NCBI RefSeq assembly: GCF_019264445.1
Contig: NZ_JAHVAB010000075.1
Coordinates: forward strand, 1 to 61,769
Direction: 5' to 3'
DNA length: 61,769 nucleotides
Source of the DNA: Hydrogenophaga sp.
GTDB lineage: Bacteria > Pseudomonadota > Gammaproteobacteria > Burkholderiales > Burkholderiaceae_C
This document shows positions 8,849 to 18,441 of this stretch, piece after piece; position 1 is the first letter of the stretch, and every line of letters starts with the position of its first letter. The notes under the pieces were generated by a model that did not search any database, was not told the DNA's origin, and worked only from the letters and a program-made list of their open reading frames with translations. A program made the position numbers and the translations under genes.

Positions 8849-9769
8849 TCAGAGTTCCTTGCGGATGTCGACCAGGCGCGTGAGGCCCCAGATGATCATG
8901 AGCACGATGGCCAGCAGGATCACCGCGTTGGCCGCGGCCAGCGGGAACTGCAGGTAAGAGGTCTGCACCTGGATGATCTTGCCGACCGAAGCGATCTGCT
9001 GGCCGCCCATCACGCCGATGGTGACGAAGTCGCCCATGACGATGGTGATGACGAAGATCGAGCCGATGATGATGCCGGTCTTGGACAGCGGCACGATCAC
9101 GTTCCACAGCGTCTGCCAGCTGCTGGCGCCGCTGTCGCTGGCGGCTTCGAGCAGGCTGCGGTCGATGCGCATCATGCTGTTGAAGATCGGCACGATCATG
9201 AACATGGTGTAGAGGTGCACGAAGGCCAGCACCACCGAAAAGTCGGAGAACAGCAGCCACTCCACCGGCTCGTTGATCACGCCCATGCCCATCAGGCCCT
9301 GGTTCACCAGGCCGTTGCGCCCCAGCAGCGGCACCCAGGAAATCATGCGGATGACGTTGGATGTCCAGAACGGCACGGTGCACAGCACGAACAGCAGCGT
9401 CTGCATGCCGGGCGAGCGCACGTGGAAGGCGAGGAAATAGGCCACGGCAAACCCCACCACCAGCGTGATGGCCCACACCAGCAGGCAGAACTTGAGCGTG
9501 GAGAGGTAGGTGGAGAGCGAGACACAGAAATCGCCGTGCTCGGTGAGTGTGGAGCAGCCCTCGAAGATGGCCGCGTAGTTGCGCAGCGTGAACCCGGGGA
9601 TGAGTTCGTACTCGTTGAAGTTCCAGAAGCTCACCATGACGGTGAGCGCCAGCGGAATCAGGAAGAACACCACGAACACCAACGTGAACGGCGCGGCCTG
9701 CCACCAGGCCTTCACGGTGCGCGTGGGACTGATGGCGGGCGGGCCGACAGGGGTGGTCGTGGTGCTCAT
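8849..9769 (-). CDS. ABC transporter permease, PotB-like
   Basis: A 306-residue inner-membrane permease of the polyamine-type family (PotB/YdcU side). It has a large first periplasmic loop (about residues 45-90 with two cysteines) and the EAA loop LEAASDSGASSWQTLWNVIVP. The start at 9769 (MSTTTT) is the only nearby ATG; an in-frame TTG lies 12 bp upstream. It pairs with the adjacent permease to form the channel. A hairpin-rich spacer of 158 bp separates it from the binding-protein gene, which suggests separate mRNA stability. Confidence 0.88.
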   Translation of the reverse strand: MSTTTTPVGPPAISPTRTVKAWWQAAPFTLVFVVFFLIPLALTVMVSFWNFNEYELIPGFTLRNYAAIFEGCSTLTEHGDFCVSLSTYLSTLKFCLLVWAITLVVGFAVAYFLAFHVRSPGMQTLLFVLCTVPFWTSNVIRMISWVPLLGRNGLVNQGLMGMGVINEPVEWLLFSDFSVVLAFVHLYTMFMIVPIFNSMMRIDRSLLEAASDSGASSWQTLWNVIVPLSKTGIIIGSIFVITIVMGDFVTIGVMGGQQIASVGKIIQVQTSYLQFPLAAANAVILLAIVLMIIWGLTRLVDIRKEL

Positions 9770-9825
9770 GGGTTCACGCAATCAAAACGAAGGACAAAGC
9801 GCTGGAGGGTGTTTGCACGGCAAGC

Positions 9826-9925
9826 GCAGCGAATCCCCCTCCAGGCCACCGCGGAACCGGCTTTGCCGGGCCGCCAGTGGCGCCCCCCTCCGGGGGGTGA
9901 CGCCGCAGGCGGCGCGGGGGGAGGC
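9826..9925. repeat. GC-rich intergenic hairpin element (copy A)
   Basis: A compact block of inverted repeats: CCCCCCTCCGGGGGG near 9887-9901, then CGCCGC-AG-GCGGCG near 9904-9917. It lies between the binding-protein and permease genes of one operon. Similar C-run/G-run hairpins occur at 20985-21059 and 40316-40370. In an operon such a structure can protect the upstream mRNA and lower downstream expression; that role is inference. Confidence 0.55.
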
Positions 9926-9927
9926 CG

Positions 9928-11226
9928 TCAGGCCGCCACGAATTCGTTCCACTTCCTGACCATGTACTCGTTCTCGTCCATCACCGCGTTCCAGCAGGCA
10001 ATGCCCCCCATGCGCGCCTCGTAGCTGCCGCCGTCGCGCACCGCGCCCGCCTTGGCCAGCACGTCGCCATTGGGGCTCTTGATGTCTTGCGACGCGGGCT
10101 TGCCTTCCATCCAGTAAGCCCACTCGTAGCCTTCCATCTTGGCCTTGGCGGTGTCGAGCACGGCGCTGTAATAGCCCTGGCGGTTCAGGTAGGCGCCGGC
10201 CCAGCCGTCGAGGAACCAGTTGATGAACTCGTAGGCGCCGTCCAGCTTGCGGCCACTGAGCGTGGTGGGCAGACCGAAGCCGGCGGCCCAGGCGCGGTAT
10301 CCCTCCTTGAGCGGCTGGAAGTTGCAGGCAATGCCCTTGGTGCGCACGGCGGTCACGGCCGGCGACCACATCGACTGGATCACCACCTCGCCCGACGCCA
10401 TCAGGTTCACGGACTCGTTGAAGTCCTTCCACAGCGCGCGGAACTGGCCGGCCTTCTTGGCTTCGATCAGGGTCTTGATCGTCAGGTCGATCTCGGTTTT
10501 GGTCATGTTGCCCTTGTCCTTGTACTTGTGGATGCCCTTGGCTTCCACGACCATCGCCGCGTCCATGATGCCGATGGAGGGAATGTTCAGGATCGCGGCC
10601 TTGCCCTTGAACTCGGGGTTGAGCAGCTCGGCCCAGCTCTCGATGGGGCGCTTGATCAGGTCGGGGCGGATGCCCAGCGTGTCGGCGTTGTACACGGTGG
10701 GAATCAGCGACATGAACTGCGTGGGCGCGGTCGCGAACTTCTTGCTCTTCTCGCCTTCGAGGTAAATCACCTTCTTGGGCGCCGTGCCCTGATCGCCCAC
10801 GGCCTTGCCGGCCACGGTGCCGGTGGTGAACAGCGGCGTGATCTTGTCGGCGTTCTTGATCTTCTTCGTGTCGATGCCCTTGAGGTTGCCGGTGGGCACG
10901 ATCTTCTTGAGCGAGAAGTACTCGGTGTCGATCAGGTCGAAGCTGTTGGGTGCGGTCACGGCGCGCTTGGTGACGTCGTCCGTGGTCACGGCCACGTATT
11001 GAATTTCGATGCCGGTGTCGGCCTTGAACTTCTCGGCAATGGCCTTGTCCTGGTTCACCGCCGTGCCCAGGTAGCGCAGCACGATTTTTTCTTGTGCGTG
11101 CACGGCCGGGGCCAGGCCGCTGGCCAGAATGCCGGCCATGCCGGCGGTGCCTTGCAGCAGGCTGCGGCGGCTCAGGCCCGTCGGGGCGGCGGGGGTGGCG
11201 TGCTCGTCGTGATCGGTGTGCGACAT
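9928..11226 (-). CDS. ABC transporter substrate-binding protein, PotD-like, Tat-exported
   Basis: A 432-residue periplasmic binding protein. Residues 15-45 hold a twin-arginine signal (LSRRSLLQGTAGMAGILASG) ending in VHAQ, so it is probably exported folded. The body resembles the spermidine/putrescine family (IVLRYLGTAVNQDKAIAEKFKADTG, then NSFDLIDTEYFSLKKI). It is unusually lysine-rich for this genome. The start at 11226 is supported by AGGAG 8 nt upstream. It lies between the ATPase and permease genes of one importer. The ligand cannot be read from the sequence; polyamines, amino acids and related amides are all handled by this family. Confidence 0.87.
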   Translation of the reverse strand: MSHTDHDEHATPAAPTGLSRRSLLQGTAGMAGILASGLAPAVHAQEKIVLRYLGTAVNQDKAIAEKFKADTGIEIQYVAVTTDDVTKRAVTAPNSFDLIDTEYFSLKKIVPTGNLKGIDTKKIKNADKITPLFTTGTVAGKAVGDQGTAPKKVIYLEGEKSKKFATAPTQFMSLIPTVYNADTLGIRPDLIKRPIESWAELLNPEFKGKAAILNIPSIGIMDAAMVVEAKGIHKYKDKGNMTKTEIDLTIKTLIEAKKAGQFRALWKDFNESVNLMASGEVVIQSMWSPAVTAVRTKGIACNFQPLKEGYRAWAAGFGLPTTLSGRKLDGAYEFINWFLDGWAGAYLNRQGYYSAVLDTAKAKMEGYEWAYWMEGKPASQDIKSPNGDVLAKAGAVRDGGSYEARMGGIACWNAVMDENEYMVRKWNEFVAA

Positions 11227-11282
11227 GGGAGATCTCCTGCGGTGCGGGTGGGTGGGGGAAACGAAGGACAACCGGGCGCGGT

Positions 11283-12308
<1,026 letters not shown>

Positions 12309-12351
12309 GCGCTCATCCGTTGCATATCCCGTGCCAGCGCTTGCTTGCCCG

Positions 12352-12386
12352 TTTTGTACGCAATCTGATGAAAGTTGCATACAAAA
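12352..12386. promoter_or_regulatory. Twin palindromic operator candidate
   Basis: TTGTACGCAA (12354-12363) and TTGCATACAA (12375-12384) each fit TTGNNNNCAA. Their centres are 21 bp apart, two helical turns. The two sites also form one larger inverted repeat (TTTTGTACGCAA / TTGCATACAAAA, one mismatch). A third partial match, TTGCATAT, is at 12320-12327. The position upstream of the ABC ATPase suggests an operator for the operon's own GntR regulator. Confidence 0.55.
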
Positions 12387-12506
12387 AAGCACCCGGATTG
12401 TGCGCATCGGGCCAGAAGGCAGGGATGCCATGGCCACGGCGGTGCGCGTGCACCCGCTCGATGCGCACCAGTAACGGTGCGTGGCGCCCGCGCGGTGCGC
12501 AGGACG

Positions 12507-12522
12507 GATAATGGTTTTCATG
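12507..12522 (+). promoter_or_regulatory. -10-like hexamer and leaderless start of dapF
   Basis: GATAAT (12507-12512) is 7 nt before the ATG at 12520, so a transcript would start at or beside the start codon. No Shine-Dalgarno fits that ATG. Confidence 0.45.
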
Positions 12523-13395
12523 CACATCCGATTCACCAAGATGCAAGGCGCCGGCAACGACTTTGTCGTGCTGGACGAAACGCAGGGCCGCCTGGGGCTG
12601 ACCGCTGCGCAATACCGCTTCCTGGCGGATCGCCACTTCGGCGTCGGCGCCGACCAGATCCTGAGCGTGCGCCCGTCGCCGGCCGAAGGGCTGGACTTCG
12701 AATACGCCATCCACAATGCCGACGGCGGCCAGGTGGAGCACTGCGGCAATGGCGCGCGCTGCTTTGTGCGCTACGTGCACGACAAAGGACTGAGCACGCG
12801 CAACCCGCTGCGCGTGAAGGTGGTCAATGGAGAGCTGGAGCTCCAGATGCACGCCGACGGCCGCGTCACGGTCGACATGGGGCCACCCGTGTTCGCCCTG
12901 GACCGCGTGCCATTCAAGGCCGAGGGCCTGACGGCCGAGCCCATGGGCACCTTCGAGCGCTGGCCGCTGGACTTGCCCTACGCCGGCGATGTGCCGGTAG
13001 CGGTGCTCTCCATGGGCAATCCGCACGCGGTTTTGCTGGTGGACGACGTGCAGTCCGCGCCGGTGGGCTCCTGGGGGCCGTGGATTGAATCGCACGAGCG
13101 CTTTCCGCAGCGCGTCAACGCCGGTTTTCTGCAAGTCGTCAGCCGCAGTGAGGTGAACCTGCGCGTGTACGAGCGCGGCGCGGGTGAAACCCTGGCCTGC
13201 GGCACCGGTGCCTGCGCCGCCGTGGTGGCCGGCATCCGGCTGGGCCTGCTGGACGCGCGGGTGGACGTGAACACCCGCGGCGGCCGGCTCACCATCGAGT
13301 GGCAGGACAGCCCCCAACACAACCGTCCGGTTCTCATGACCGGCCCAGCCACCACCGTCTTCGATGGCGAAATCGACATCCCTGACCTCGCCTGA
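12520..13395 (+). CDS. dapF: Diaminopimelate epimerase
   Basis: Converts LL- to meso-diaminopimelate, the precursor of lysine and of the peptidoglycan cross-link residue added by MurE in this window. 291 residues. The two catalytic cysteines are Cys75 ([10 protein letters not shown]) and Cys227 ([10 protein letters not shown]), both in intact family motifs; the N-terminus [17 protein letters not shown] is canonical. The start at 12520 fits the family; an ATG at 12511 has a weak AGGA upstream and would add three residues. It heads dapF-DUF484-xerC, an order also seen in E. coli (dapF-yigA-xerC). Confidence 0.96.
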   Translation: MHIRFTKMQGAGNDFVVLDETQGRLGLTAAQYRFLADRHFGVGADQILSVRPSPAEGLDFEYAIHNADGGQVEHCGNGARCFVRYVHDKGLSTRNPLRVKVVNGELELQMHADGRVTVDMGPPVFALDRVPFKAEGLTAEPMGTFERWPLDLPYAGDVPVAVLSMGNPHAVLLVDDVQSAPVGSWGPWIESHERFPQRVNAGFLQVVSRSEVNLRVYERGAGETLACGTGACAAVVAGIRLGLLDARVDVNTRGGRLTIEWQDSPQHNRPVLMTGPATTVFDGEIDIPDLA

Positions 13396-13419
13396 TCCAC
13401 GTCACCGCACAGCCCCACC

Positions 13420-14103
13420 ATGAACGCCAACCAGATCCCGCCCATCACCGAAGACGACATTGCCAACTACCTGGCGAACACGCCCGACTTCTTCGAGCGC
13501 CACGCGAGCCTGCTGGCCGCCGTGCAGCTGACCAGCCCGCATGGCCAGCGCGCCGTGAGCCTGCAGGAGCGCCAGGCCGAAATGCTGCGCGAGAAGATCC
13601 GGGGTCTGGAGCTCAAGGGCGCCGAGATGATCCGCCATGGCAACGAAAACACGGTCATTGCCGACAAGCTGCAGCGCTGGACGCGCGAGCTGCTGCTCAC
13701 GCGGGAAGCGCGCGACCTGCCCGGCGTGGCCACACAGGCCATCGCCGACCATTTCCTGGTGCCCCAGGTCGCCATCAAGGTGTGGGACGTGGCGCCATCG
13801 TTTGCCGGCGAGCCGTTTGCTCTGGGCGCCAGCGAGGACGTGACGGCGTTCGCGTCATCCCTCACCCGTCCCTATTGCGGTGCCAACCCGGGCCTGGAAG
13901 CGGCGCAGTGGCTGGACGACCCCGCTGCGGCGGCGTCGCTGGCCCTCATTCCGCTGCGCGCGGGCATTGCGCCGCAAGCCTTCGGCCTGCTGGTGCTGGC
14001 CTCGCCCGATCACCAGCGTTTCGCGCCCGACATGGGCACCGACTTCCTGGAGCGCATCGGTGAACTGACCAGCGCCGCGCTCTCGCGCCTGCGGCCTGAG
14101 TGA
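13420..14103 (+). CDS. DUF484 family protein
   Basis: A 227-residue soluble protein of the DUF484 (YigA) family. The N-terminal motif ITEDDIANYLANTPDFFERHASLL is followed by a coiled-coil stretch (about 45-85) and a GAF-like region (about 95-225). Function is unknown; the family is tied by gene order to dapF and xerC. It begins 24 bp after dapF and ends 16 bp before xerC, so it is probably co-transcribed. The ATG at 13420 is the natural start. Confidence 0.88.
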   Translation: MNANQIPPITEDDIANYLANTPDFFERHASLLAAVQLTSPHGQRAVSLQERQAEMLREKIRGLELKGAEMIRHGNENTVIADKLQRWTRELLLTREARDLPGVATQAIADHFLVPQVAIKVWDVAPSFAGEPFALGASEDVTAFASSLTRPYCGANPGLEAAQWLDDPAAAASLALIPLRAGIAPQAFGLLVLASPDHQRFAPDMGTDFLERIGELTSAALSRLRPE

Positions 14104-14119
14104 GCCCGCGCAGGCTGCC

Positions 14120-15160
14120 GTGAGCCCTCCGGTCCACGCCACAGTCAACCGCCCTGCGCTGGACGATGCAGCGCTGGTGCAGGCGTATCTGAACCACGTG
14201 CGGGTGGAAAAGCGTCTGGCGGACCGCACGGTCATTCTTTACACCTTCGATCTGGAACGGCTGGTGGCGCACGCCCGGGAAGCCGGGGTGGCGCTGCGCG
14301 CCGTGCAGAGCCCGCATGTCCGGCGCTGGGTCGCGCAGATGCACGGCGCCGGGCGCAGCGCGCGCGGCATCGCGCTCATCCTGTCGGGATGGCGCGGCTT
14401 TTATGTGTGGCTGGGTCGTCAGGGCCTGATCGACCACAACCCTGTGCAGGACGTGCGGGCCCCCAAGGCCGGCAAGCCCCTGCCCAAGGCGCTGGGGGTG
14501 GATGAGGCCGTGCAGCTGGCCGTGCACCACGAAGCGTCTGACGACCCCGCACTGGAAGCGCGCGATGCGTGCATCACCGAACTGCTGTATGGCTGCGGCC
14601 TGCGCATCGGCGAGCTGGTGGGCCTGGATGTGGCCGCCAGCGGCAGCGCGCGCGGCTGGGTCGACGCGCAGGCCGGGGAGGCCCACGTGCTGGGCAAAGG
14701 CTCCAAGCGCCGCAGCGTGCCGGTGGGGCAGCCGGCGCTGGCCGCCCTGCAGGCCTGGCTGTTGCTGCGCCCGGCCTGGGCGGGTGAAGACCCTGCGCTT
14801 TTCATCGGCTCGCGCGGCCAGCGGCTCACGCCCCAGCACATCCGCGTGCGCCTCAAGCGCCGTTCGCTGCTGGCGGGCCTGGCCACGCCGGTGCATCCGC
14901 ACATGCTGCGGCACTCGTTTGCCAGCCATGTGCTGCAGTCCAGCGGCGACCTGCGCGCGGTCCAGGAGCTGCTGGGACATGCCAGCATCAGCACCACGCA
15001 GGTGTACACGCGGCTCGATTTTCAGCACCTCGCGCAGGTCTACGACGCGGCGCACCCCCGCGCAGGCAGCCGCGCGGGCCAGGCGCCCGAGCCCATGGCG
15101 GATGCGCCCGGCCTGCATCGCACCGTCAAACCCACGGCCCGCGGCCCCCGATCGCGCTGA
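14120..15160 (+). CDS. xerC: Tyrosine recombinase XerC
   Basis: A site-specific recombinase that, with XerD, resolves chromosome dimers at dif during division. 346 residues. Core-binding domain about 15-105, catalytic domain about 125-310. The catalytic set is complete: R162 (GLRIGE), K193 (LGKGSK), H261 and R264 (HPHMLRHS), H287 (LLGHAS), Y296 (QVYTRLD). The 35-residue tail after the catalytic domain is longer than in E. coli XerC (298 residues). The start is a GTG at 14120. The downstream position after dapF and DUF484 argues for XerC rather than XerD or an integrase. Confidence 0.93.
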   Translation: MSPPVHATVNRPALDDAALVQAYLNHVRVEKRLADRTVILYTFDLERLVAHAREAGVALRAVQSPHVRRWVAQMHGAGRSARGIALILSGWRGFYVWLGRQGLIDHNPVQDVRAPKAGKPLPKALGVDEAVQLAVHHEASDDPALEARDACITELLYGCGLRIGELVGLDVAASGSARGWVDAQAGEAHVLGKGSKRRSVPVGQPALAALQAWLLLRPAWAGEDPALFIGSRGQRLTPQHIRVRLKRRSLLAGLATPVHPHMLRHSFASHVLQSSGDLRAVQELLGHASISTTQVYTRLDFQHLAQVYDAAHPRAGSRAGQAPEPMADAPGLHRTVKPTARGPRSR

Positions 15161-15256
15161 CGCGATCCCATGGCGGCGGCGCGGGCAGGGCATTACCTGT
15201 AGGATGCGGCTCCGCCGCGCACGCGACCACCTTTCCTCACCTCCATGGAGACCGCC

Positions 15257-15703
15257 ATGTTCAAGTTCCTCGCCGCCCTCAAGACGTTCATGCTCGGTGC
15301 CATGCTGGCCACCTCCCTGCAAGCCCAAGCGCAGGCGCCTGCGCAACCCGCTGTCAAGGTGGTCTACCACCTGAGCGACGGCATCCCCCAGGCCTCGCGC
15401 GCCATCAACAACATCCGCAACCACCTTGCGGCCGACCCCACGGCCAAGATCGTGGTCGTCACCCACGGTGCGGGCATTGACTTCCTGCTGGAAGGCGCCA
15501 ACAACACCGCAGGGCAGTCCTTTGCGGGTGCCATCGGCGACCTGTCGGCCAAGGGAGTGACCTTCGCGGTGTGCAACAACACGCTGGTGTCGCGCAACAT
15601 CGATCCGTCCAAGGTCGCCATGGAAGCCAAGGTGGTGCCCTCTGGCGTGGCCGAGGTCGCGCGCCTGCAGGCCCGCGAAGGCATCGTTTACCTGCGACCC
15701 TGA
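15257..15703 (+). CDS. DsrE-like protein with signal peptide
   Basis: A 148-residue small protein with an N-terminal signal peptide (about residues 1-26, ending LQAQAQA) and a DsrE/YchN-like fold (COG1416). A conserved cysteine sits in VTFAVCNNTL, as in the DsrE family's sulfur-relay site. Being exported, it is unlikely to be a classical cytoplasmic sulfur carrier; its role is unknown. The ATG at 15257 has GGAG 6 nt upstream, better than the ATG four codons earlier. A terminator follows it. Confidence 0.8.
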   Translation: MFKFLAALKTFMLGAMLATSLQAQAQAPAQPAVKVVYHLSDGIPQASRAINNIRNHLAADPTAKIVVVTHGAGIDFLLEGANNTAGQSFAGAIGDLSAKGVTFAVCNNTLVSRNIDPSKVAMEAKVVPSGVAEVARLQAREGIVYLRP

Positions 15704-15723
15704 GGCCACGCGCCGGGTTCACC

Positions 15724-15749
15724 AGCCGGGCGTCGCCCGGCTTCTTTTT
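15724..15749 (+). terminator. Rho-independent terminator
   Basis: An 8-bp perfect stem (AGCCGGGC / GCCCGGCT) with a GTC loop is followed by TCTTTTT, 21 bp after the DsrE-like gene's stop. Confidence 0.88.
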
Positions 15750-15840
15750 GGCATGCCCTCCCGGGGGCGCCGCTCGCAGTGGTGGCATACACTCCCCGAC
15801 GGCCTCTCTCATACCCTCCCCCGTTCCGCTTGCGCCCTCC

Positions 15841-16905
15841 ATGTCACTCATCCCCGCCACCATCCTCACCGGCTTCCTCGGGTCTGGAAAAACCACGTTG
15901 CTCAAACGCGTGCTCAGCGAGGCGCACGGCCAGAAAATTGCCGTGGTGGAAAACGAGTTCGGTGAAGAAAACATCGACAACGAAATCCTGGTGGCCGACA
16001 CCACCGAAAACATCATCCAGATGAGCAACGGCTGCATCTGCTGCACCATTCGCGACGACCTGCGCGCCACGCTGCAGGACCTGGCGCAGAAGAAGCGCAA
16101 GGGCGAACTCGATTTCGAGCGCGTGGTCATTGAAACCACCGGCCTGGCCGACCCCGGCCCCGTGGCGCAGACCTTTTTCATGGACGACGAGATCGCCGAG
16201 CAGTACCTGCTCGACTCGATCCTGACCCTGGTGGACGCCAAGCACGCGGCCGAGCAGCTCAATGACCGCCAGGAAGCACGGCGTCAGGTGGGTTTTGCCG
16301 ACCAGATCTTCATCAGCAAGGCCGACCTGGTGAGTGCAGACGACCTGAGTGCGCTCACACACCGCCTCAAGCACATGAACCCGCGCGCCCCGATGCGCCC
16401 GGTGCACTTTGGTGAGGTGTCGCTCAAGGAGGTGTTCGACCTGCGCGGCTTCAACCTCAACGCCAAGCTCGACATCGACCCCGACTTCCTGAAGGTCGAT
16501 GACCACGATCACGGGCATGAGCACCATGACCACGAGCACGGCGAACATTGCGATCACCCGTCGCACCAGCACGACCACGCGGGCCACGGCCATCACCACC
16601 ACCACGATGACGATGTGAAGAGCTTCGTTTACCGGGCCACCCGGCCCTTCAGCCCCGAAAAGCTCGAAGACTTTCTGGGTGCGATCGTTCAGGTGTACGG
16701 CCCCCGCATGTTGCGTTACAAGGGCGTTCTGCACATGCAGGGCACCGACCGCAAGGTGATCTTCCAGGGTGTCCACCAGCTCATGGGCAGCGATCTGGGT
16801 CCGGTCTGGGCCGAAGGTGAGCAGCGCACCAGCAAGATGGTGTTCATCGGCATCGACCTGCCCAAGGACATCCTGGTGCAGGGCCTTGACCAGAGCCTTG
16901 TCTGA
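15841..16905 (+). CDS. COG0523 G3E GTPase (CobW/ZNG-like metallochaperone)
   Basis: A 354-residue GTPase of the G3E family. Walker A GFLGSGKTT (11-19), the metal-binding GCICC motif near residue 64, a Walker B-type ETTGLADP segment and the SKADL base motif are intact, followed by a CobW C-terminal domain (about 258-350). Residues 220-257 form a loop with well over a dozen histidines, a probable metal store or sensor. COG0523 proteins deliver zinc or cobalt to client enzymes under metal limitation. No clear Zur box is seen upstream. The neighbour dksA lacks zinc cysteines, a linkage known for zinc-sparing systems in other bacteria. Confidence 0.9.
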   Translation: MSLIPATILTGFLGSGKTTLLKRVLSEAHGQKIAVVENEFGEENIDNEILVADTTENIIQMSNGCICCTIRDDLRATLQDLAQKKRKGELDFERVVIETTGLADPGPVAQTFFMDDEIAEQYLLDSILTLVDAKHAAEQLNDRQEARRQVGFADQIFISKADLVSADDLSALTHRLKHMNPRAPMRPVHFGEVSLKEVFDLRGFNLNAKLDIDPDFLKVDDHDHGHEHHDHEHGEHCDHPSHQHDHAGHGHHHHHDDDVKSFVYRATRPFSPEKLEDFLGAIVQVYGPRMLRYKGVLHMQGTDRKVIFQGVHQLMGSDLGPVWAEGEQRTSKMVFIGIDLPKDILVQGLDQSLV

Positions 16906-17218
16906 TCGCCAGGAGCGCGGCGTCTCTTGTGTGCACATCCGACGAGATCCGGCATGCCGTTTGTCTCGCTTCCCCAACGACCGCTCTGGCTGCCCGAAAA
17001 GGAATCCGGGGCTGCAGGGCGGGGCTCGTTACAATCGCGGCCCAAGTTGGCTGCCCAGTCTCCCTCGCGGGGCCTGATGTGCCGACGTCCAGCGCCGTGG
17101 GGCGATGAGGGTATAACGTCGCATCCGTCGGCGACCCACCGTGACGCCAGTGCGGGCCAGATCCGCCCGGCGCACCGCCCAAGATCCCGCTTCGTCAGTC
17201 ACTGAGAGGAGACCCGTT
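16906..17218 (+). promoter_or_regulatory. 313-bp spacer upstream of dksA
   Basis: No credible gene is seen here. Two -10-like hexamers, TACAAT (17030-17035) and TATAAC (17112-17117), are the only promoter-like signals, and neither has a good -35. A Shine-Dalgarno (GAGAGGAG, 17204-17211) ends 7 nt before the GTG start of dksA. If transcription starts near 17042 or 17124, the dksA mRNA has a 5' leader of about 95-175 nt. Confidence 0.4.
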
Positions 17219-18397
17219 GTGAAAGCCCCGGCAACCAAGACAGCGAAATCAGGCAAGCCCGCCGCGTCGGGTGCCCAGGCGCGCGCGTCGGCGGCAAAGA
17301 AAAGCACAGCGGCGACCAAAACCGTCAAGCCCGCCGTGAAAGCAGCTACCAAACCCGCGCGACCGGCTGCCAAGCCGGTGGCAAAGGCGGCTGCCAAGGC
17401 GCCCTCCAAAGTCGCTCCCAAAGCGGCTGCCCCATCTGCAAAAGCCAAGCCTTCTGCCAAACCGGTGGCGAAGGCGGCGGTCAAGTCGACCACCAAGGCC
17501 AAGCCGGTTGTTGCCAAGAAGGTGTCGACACCCGTCAAGACCGCTGCCCGTCCACCCGTCAAGGCGGCTCCGGTCAAGACCCCGGTTCCCGCCAAAGCGG
17601 TCAAACCTGCCGTTCAATCGGCGGGCAAGACCGCCCCCAAAGCAACGACCCAGCCCGCTGCCAAAGCGGCTGTATCTTCCGTGACCCCACCGGTTTCCAA
17701 GGCCGCGCCTGCCGCAGCCCCTGCTTCCAAAACCCCCAGCGCCAAGCGCCCCGCCGCGCCGCCGCCGGTTGTGGTGGAGCCCACGCCTCGCCCCTTGGGC
17801 AAGCGGGCCGCCAAAAAGGTCATGATGGAGCAGATGACGCAGGCGGCGGTGGTGCCCACCCACGCCCCAGACGCTGCCAAAGCGACTTTTTCTCACATGA
17901 ATCAACGTGCCGTGATGACCCCTCCCGTTCCTTCCTCGATCCAGAAAGACCCCAAGCGGGCCAACAACTGGAAGACCCTGTCGGTCGAGCAACTCACCGA
18001 TCTGGACGTTCAGGCCATGCCTGACAGCGAATACATGAGCGACCTGCAGCTGGCGTATTTCCGTCGCAAGCTCTCGCAGCTCAAGGCCGACATGCTGGCC
18101 AATGCCGGTGAAACCACCGAACACCTGCGCGAAGACACCGTGGTGGTGCCGGACCCGGCCGATCGCGCCACGATTGAAGAGGAGCATGCCCTCGAGCTGC
18201 GCACCCGCGACCGGGAACGCAAGTTGCTCAAAAAGATCGAACAGGCCATTGCACGCATCGACTCGGGCGATTACGGCTACTGCGAGGAAACGGGTGAGCC
18301 TATCGGCGTGGGTCGCCTGATGGCCCGCCCCACCGCTAGCCTCTCCCTGGAAGCGCAGCAACGCCGGGAGCTCAAGCAGAAGATGTTCGGGGACTGA
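17219..18397 (+). CDS. dksA: DksA with long Lys/Ala/Pro-rich N-terminal tail, zinc-cysteine-deficient
   Basis: DksA enters the RNA polymerase secondary channel and, with ppGpp, reprograms rRNA and amino-acid promoters. The C-terminal 150 residues are a full DksA: the coiled-coil tip DPADRAT near residue 311 is intact, followed by RDRERKLLKKIE. The zinc finger keeps only one of four cysteines (GYCEETGEPIG; LSLEAQ in place of LCxxC), so it is a zinc-independent form. Before it lie about 240 extra residues rich in Lys, Ala, Pro, Thr and Val with repeated AKPVAKAA/KAAPK units, resembling histone H1-like tails (AlgP-type). The GTG at 17219 follows AGGAG by 7 nt. Total 392 residues versus 151 in E. 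coli. Confidence 0.92.
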   Translation: MKAPATKTAKSGKPAASGAQARASAAKKSTAATKTVKPAVKAATKPARPAAKPVAKAAAKAPSKVAPKAAAPSAKAKPSAKPVAKAAVKSTTKAKPVVAKKVSTPVKTAARPPVKAAPVKTPVPAKAVKPAVQSAGKTAPKATTQPAAKAAVSSVTPPVSKAAPAAAPASKTPSAKRPAAPPPVVVEPTPRPLGKRAAKKVMMEQMTQAAVVPTHAPDAAKATFSHMNQRAVMTPPVPSSIQKDPKRANNWKTLSVEQLTDLDVQAMPDSEYMSDLQLAYFRRKLSQLKADMLANAGETTEHLREDTVVVPDPADRATIEEEHALELRTRDRERKLLKKIEQAIARIDSGDYGYCEETGEPIGVGRLMARPTASLSLEAQQRRELKQKMFGD

Positions 18398-18441
18398 GTT
18401 TCCGTTTTTCCACCCAGTTTCTTTTCCGGTAACGACTTCAC

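Noticed and set aside
12313..13320. A long minus-strand frame opposite dapF.
   Set aside because: dapF has both catalytic cysteine motifs on the plus strand; the opposing frame is His/Ala/Val-rich noise and covers the operator region.
16500..16620. The His-rich repeat as a tandem repeat or CRISPR-like array.
   Set aside because: It is the coding sequence of a histidine-rich metal-binding loop within the GTPase, in frame and with no spacer pattern.
17219..17800. The Lys/Ala/Pro stretch as a separate small histone-like gene.
   Set aside because: It is in the same frame as DksA with no stop or ribosome-binding site between them.
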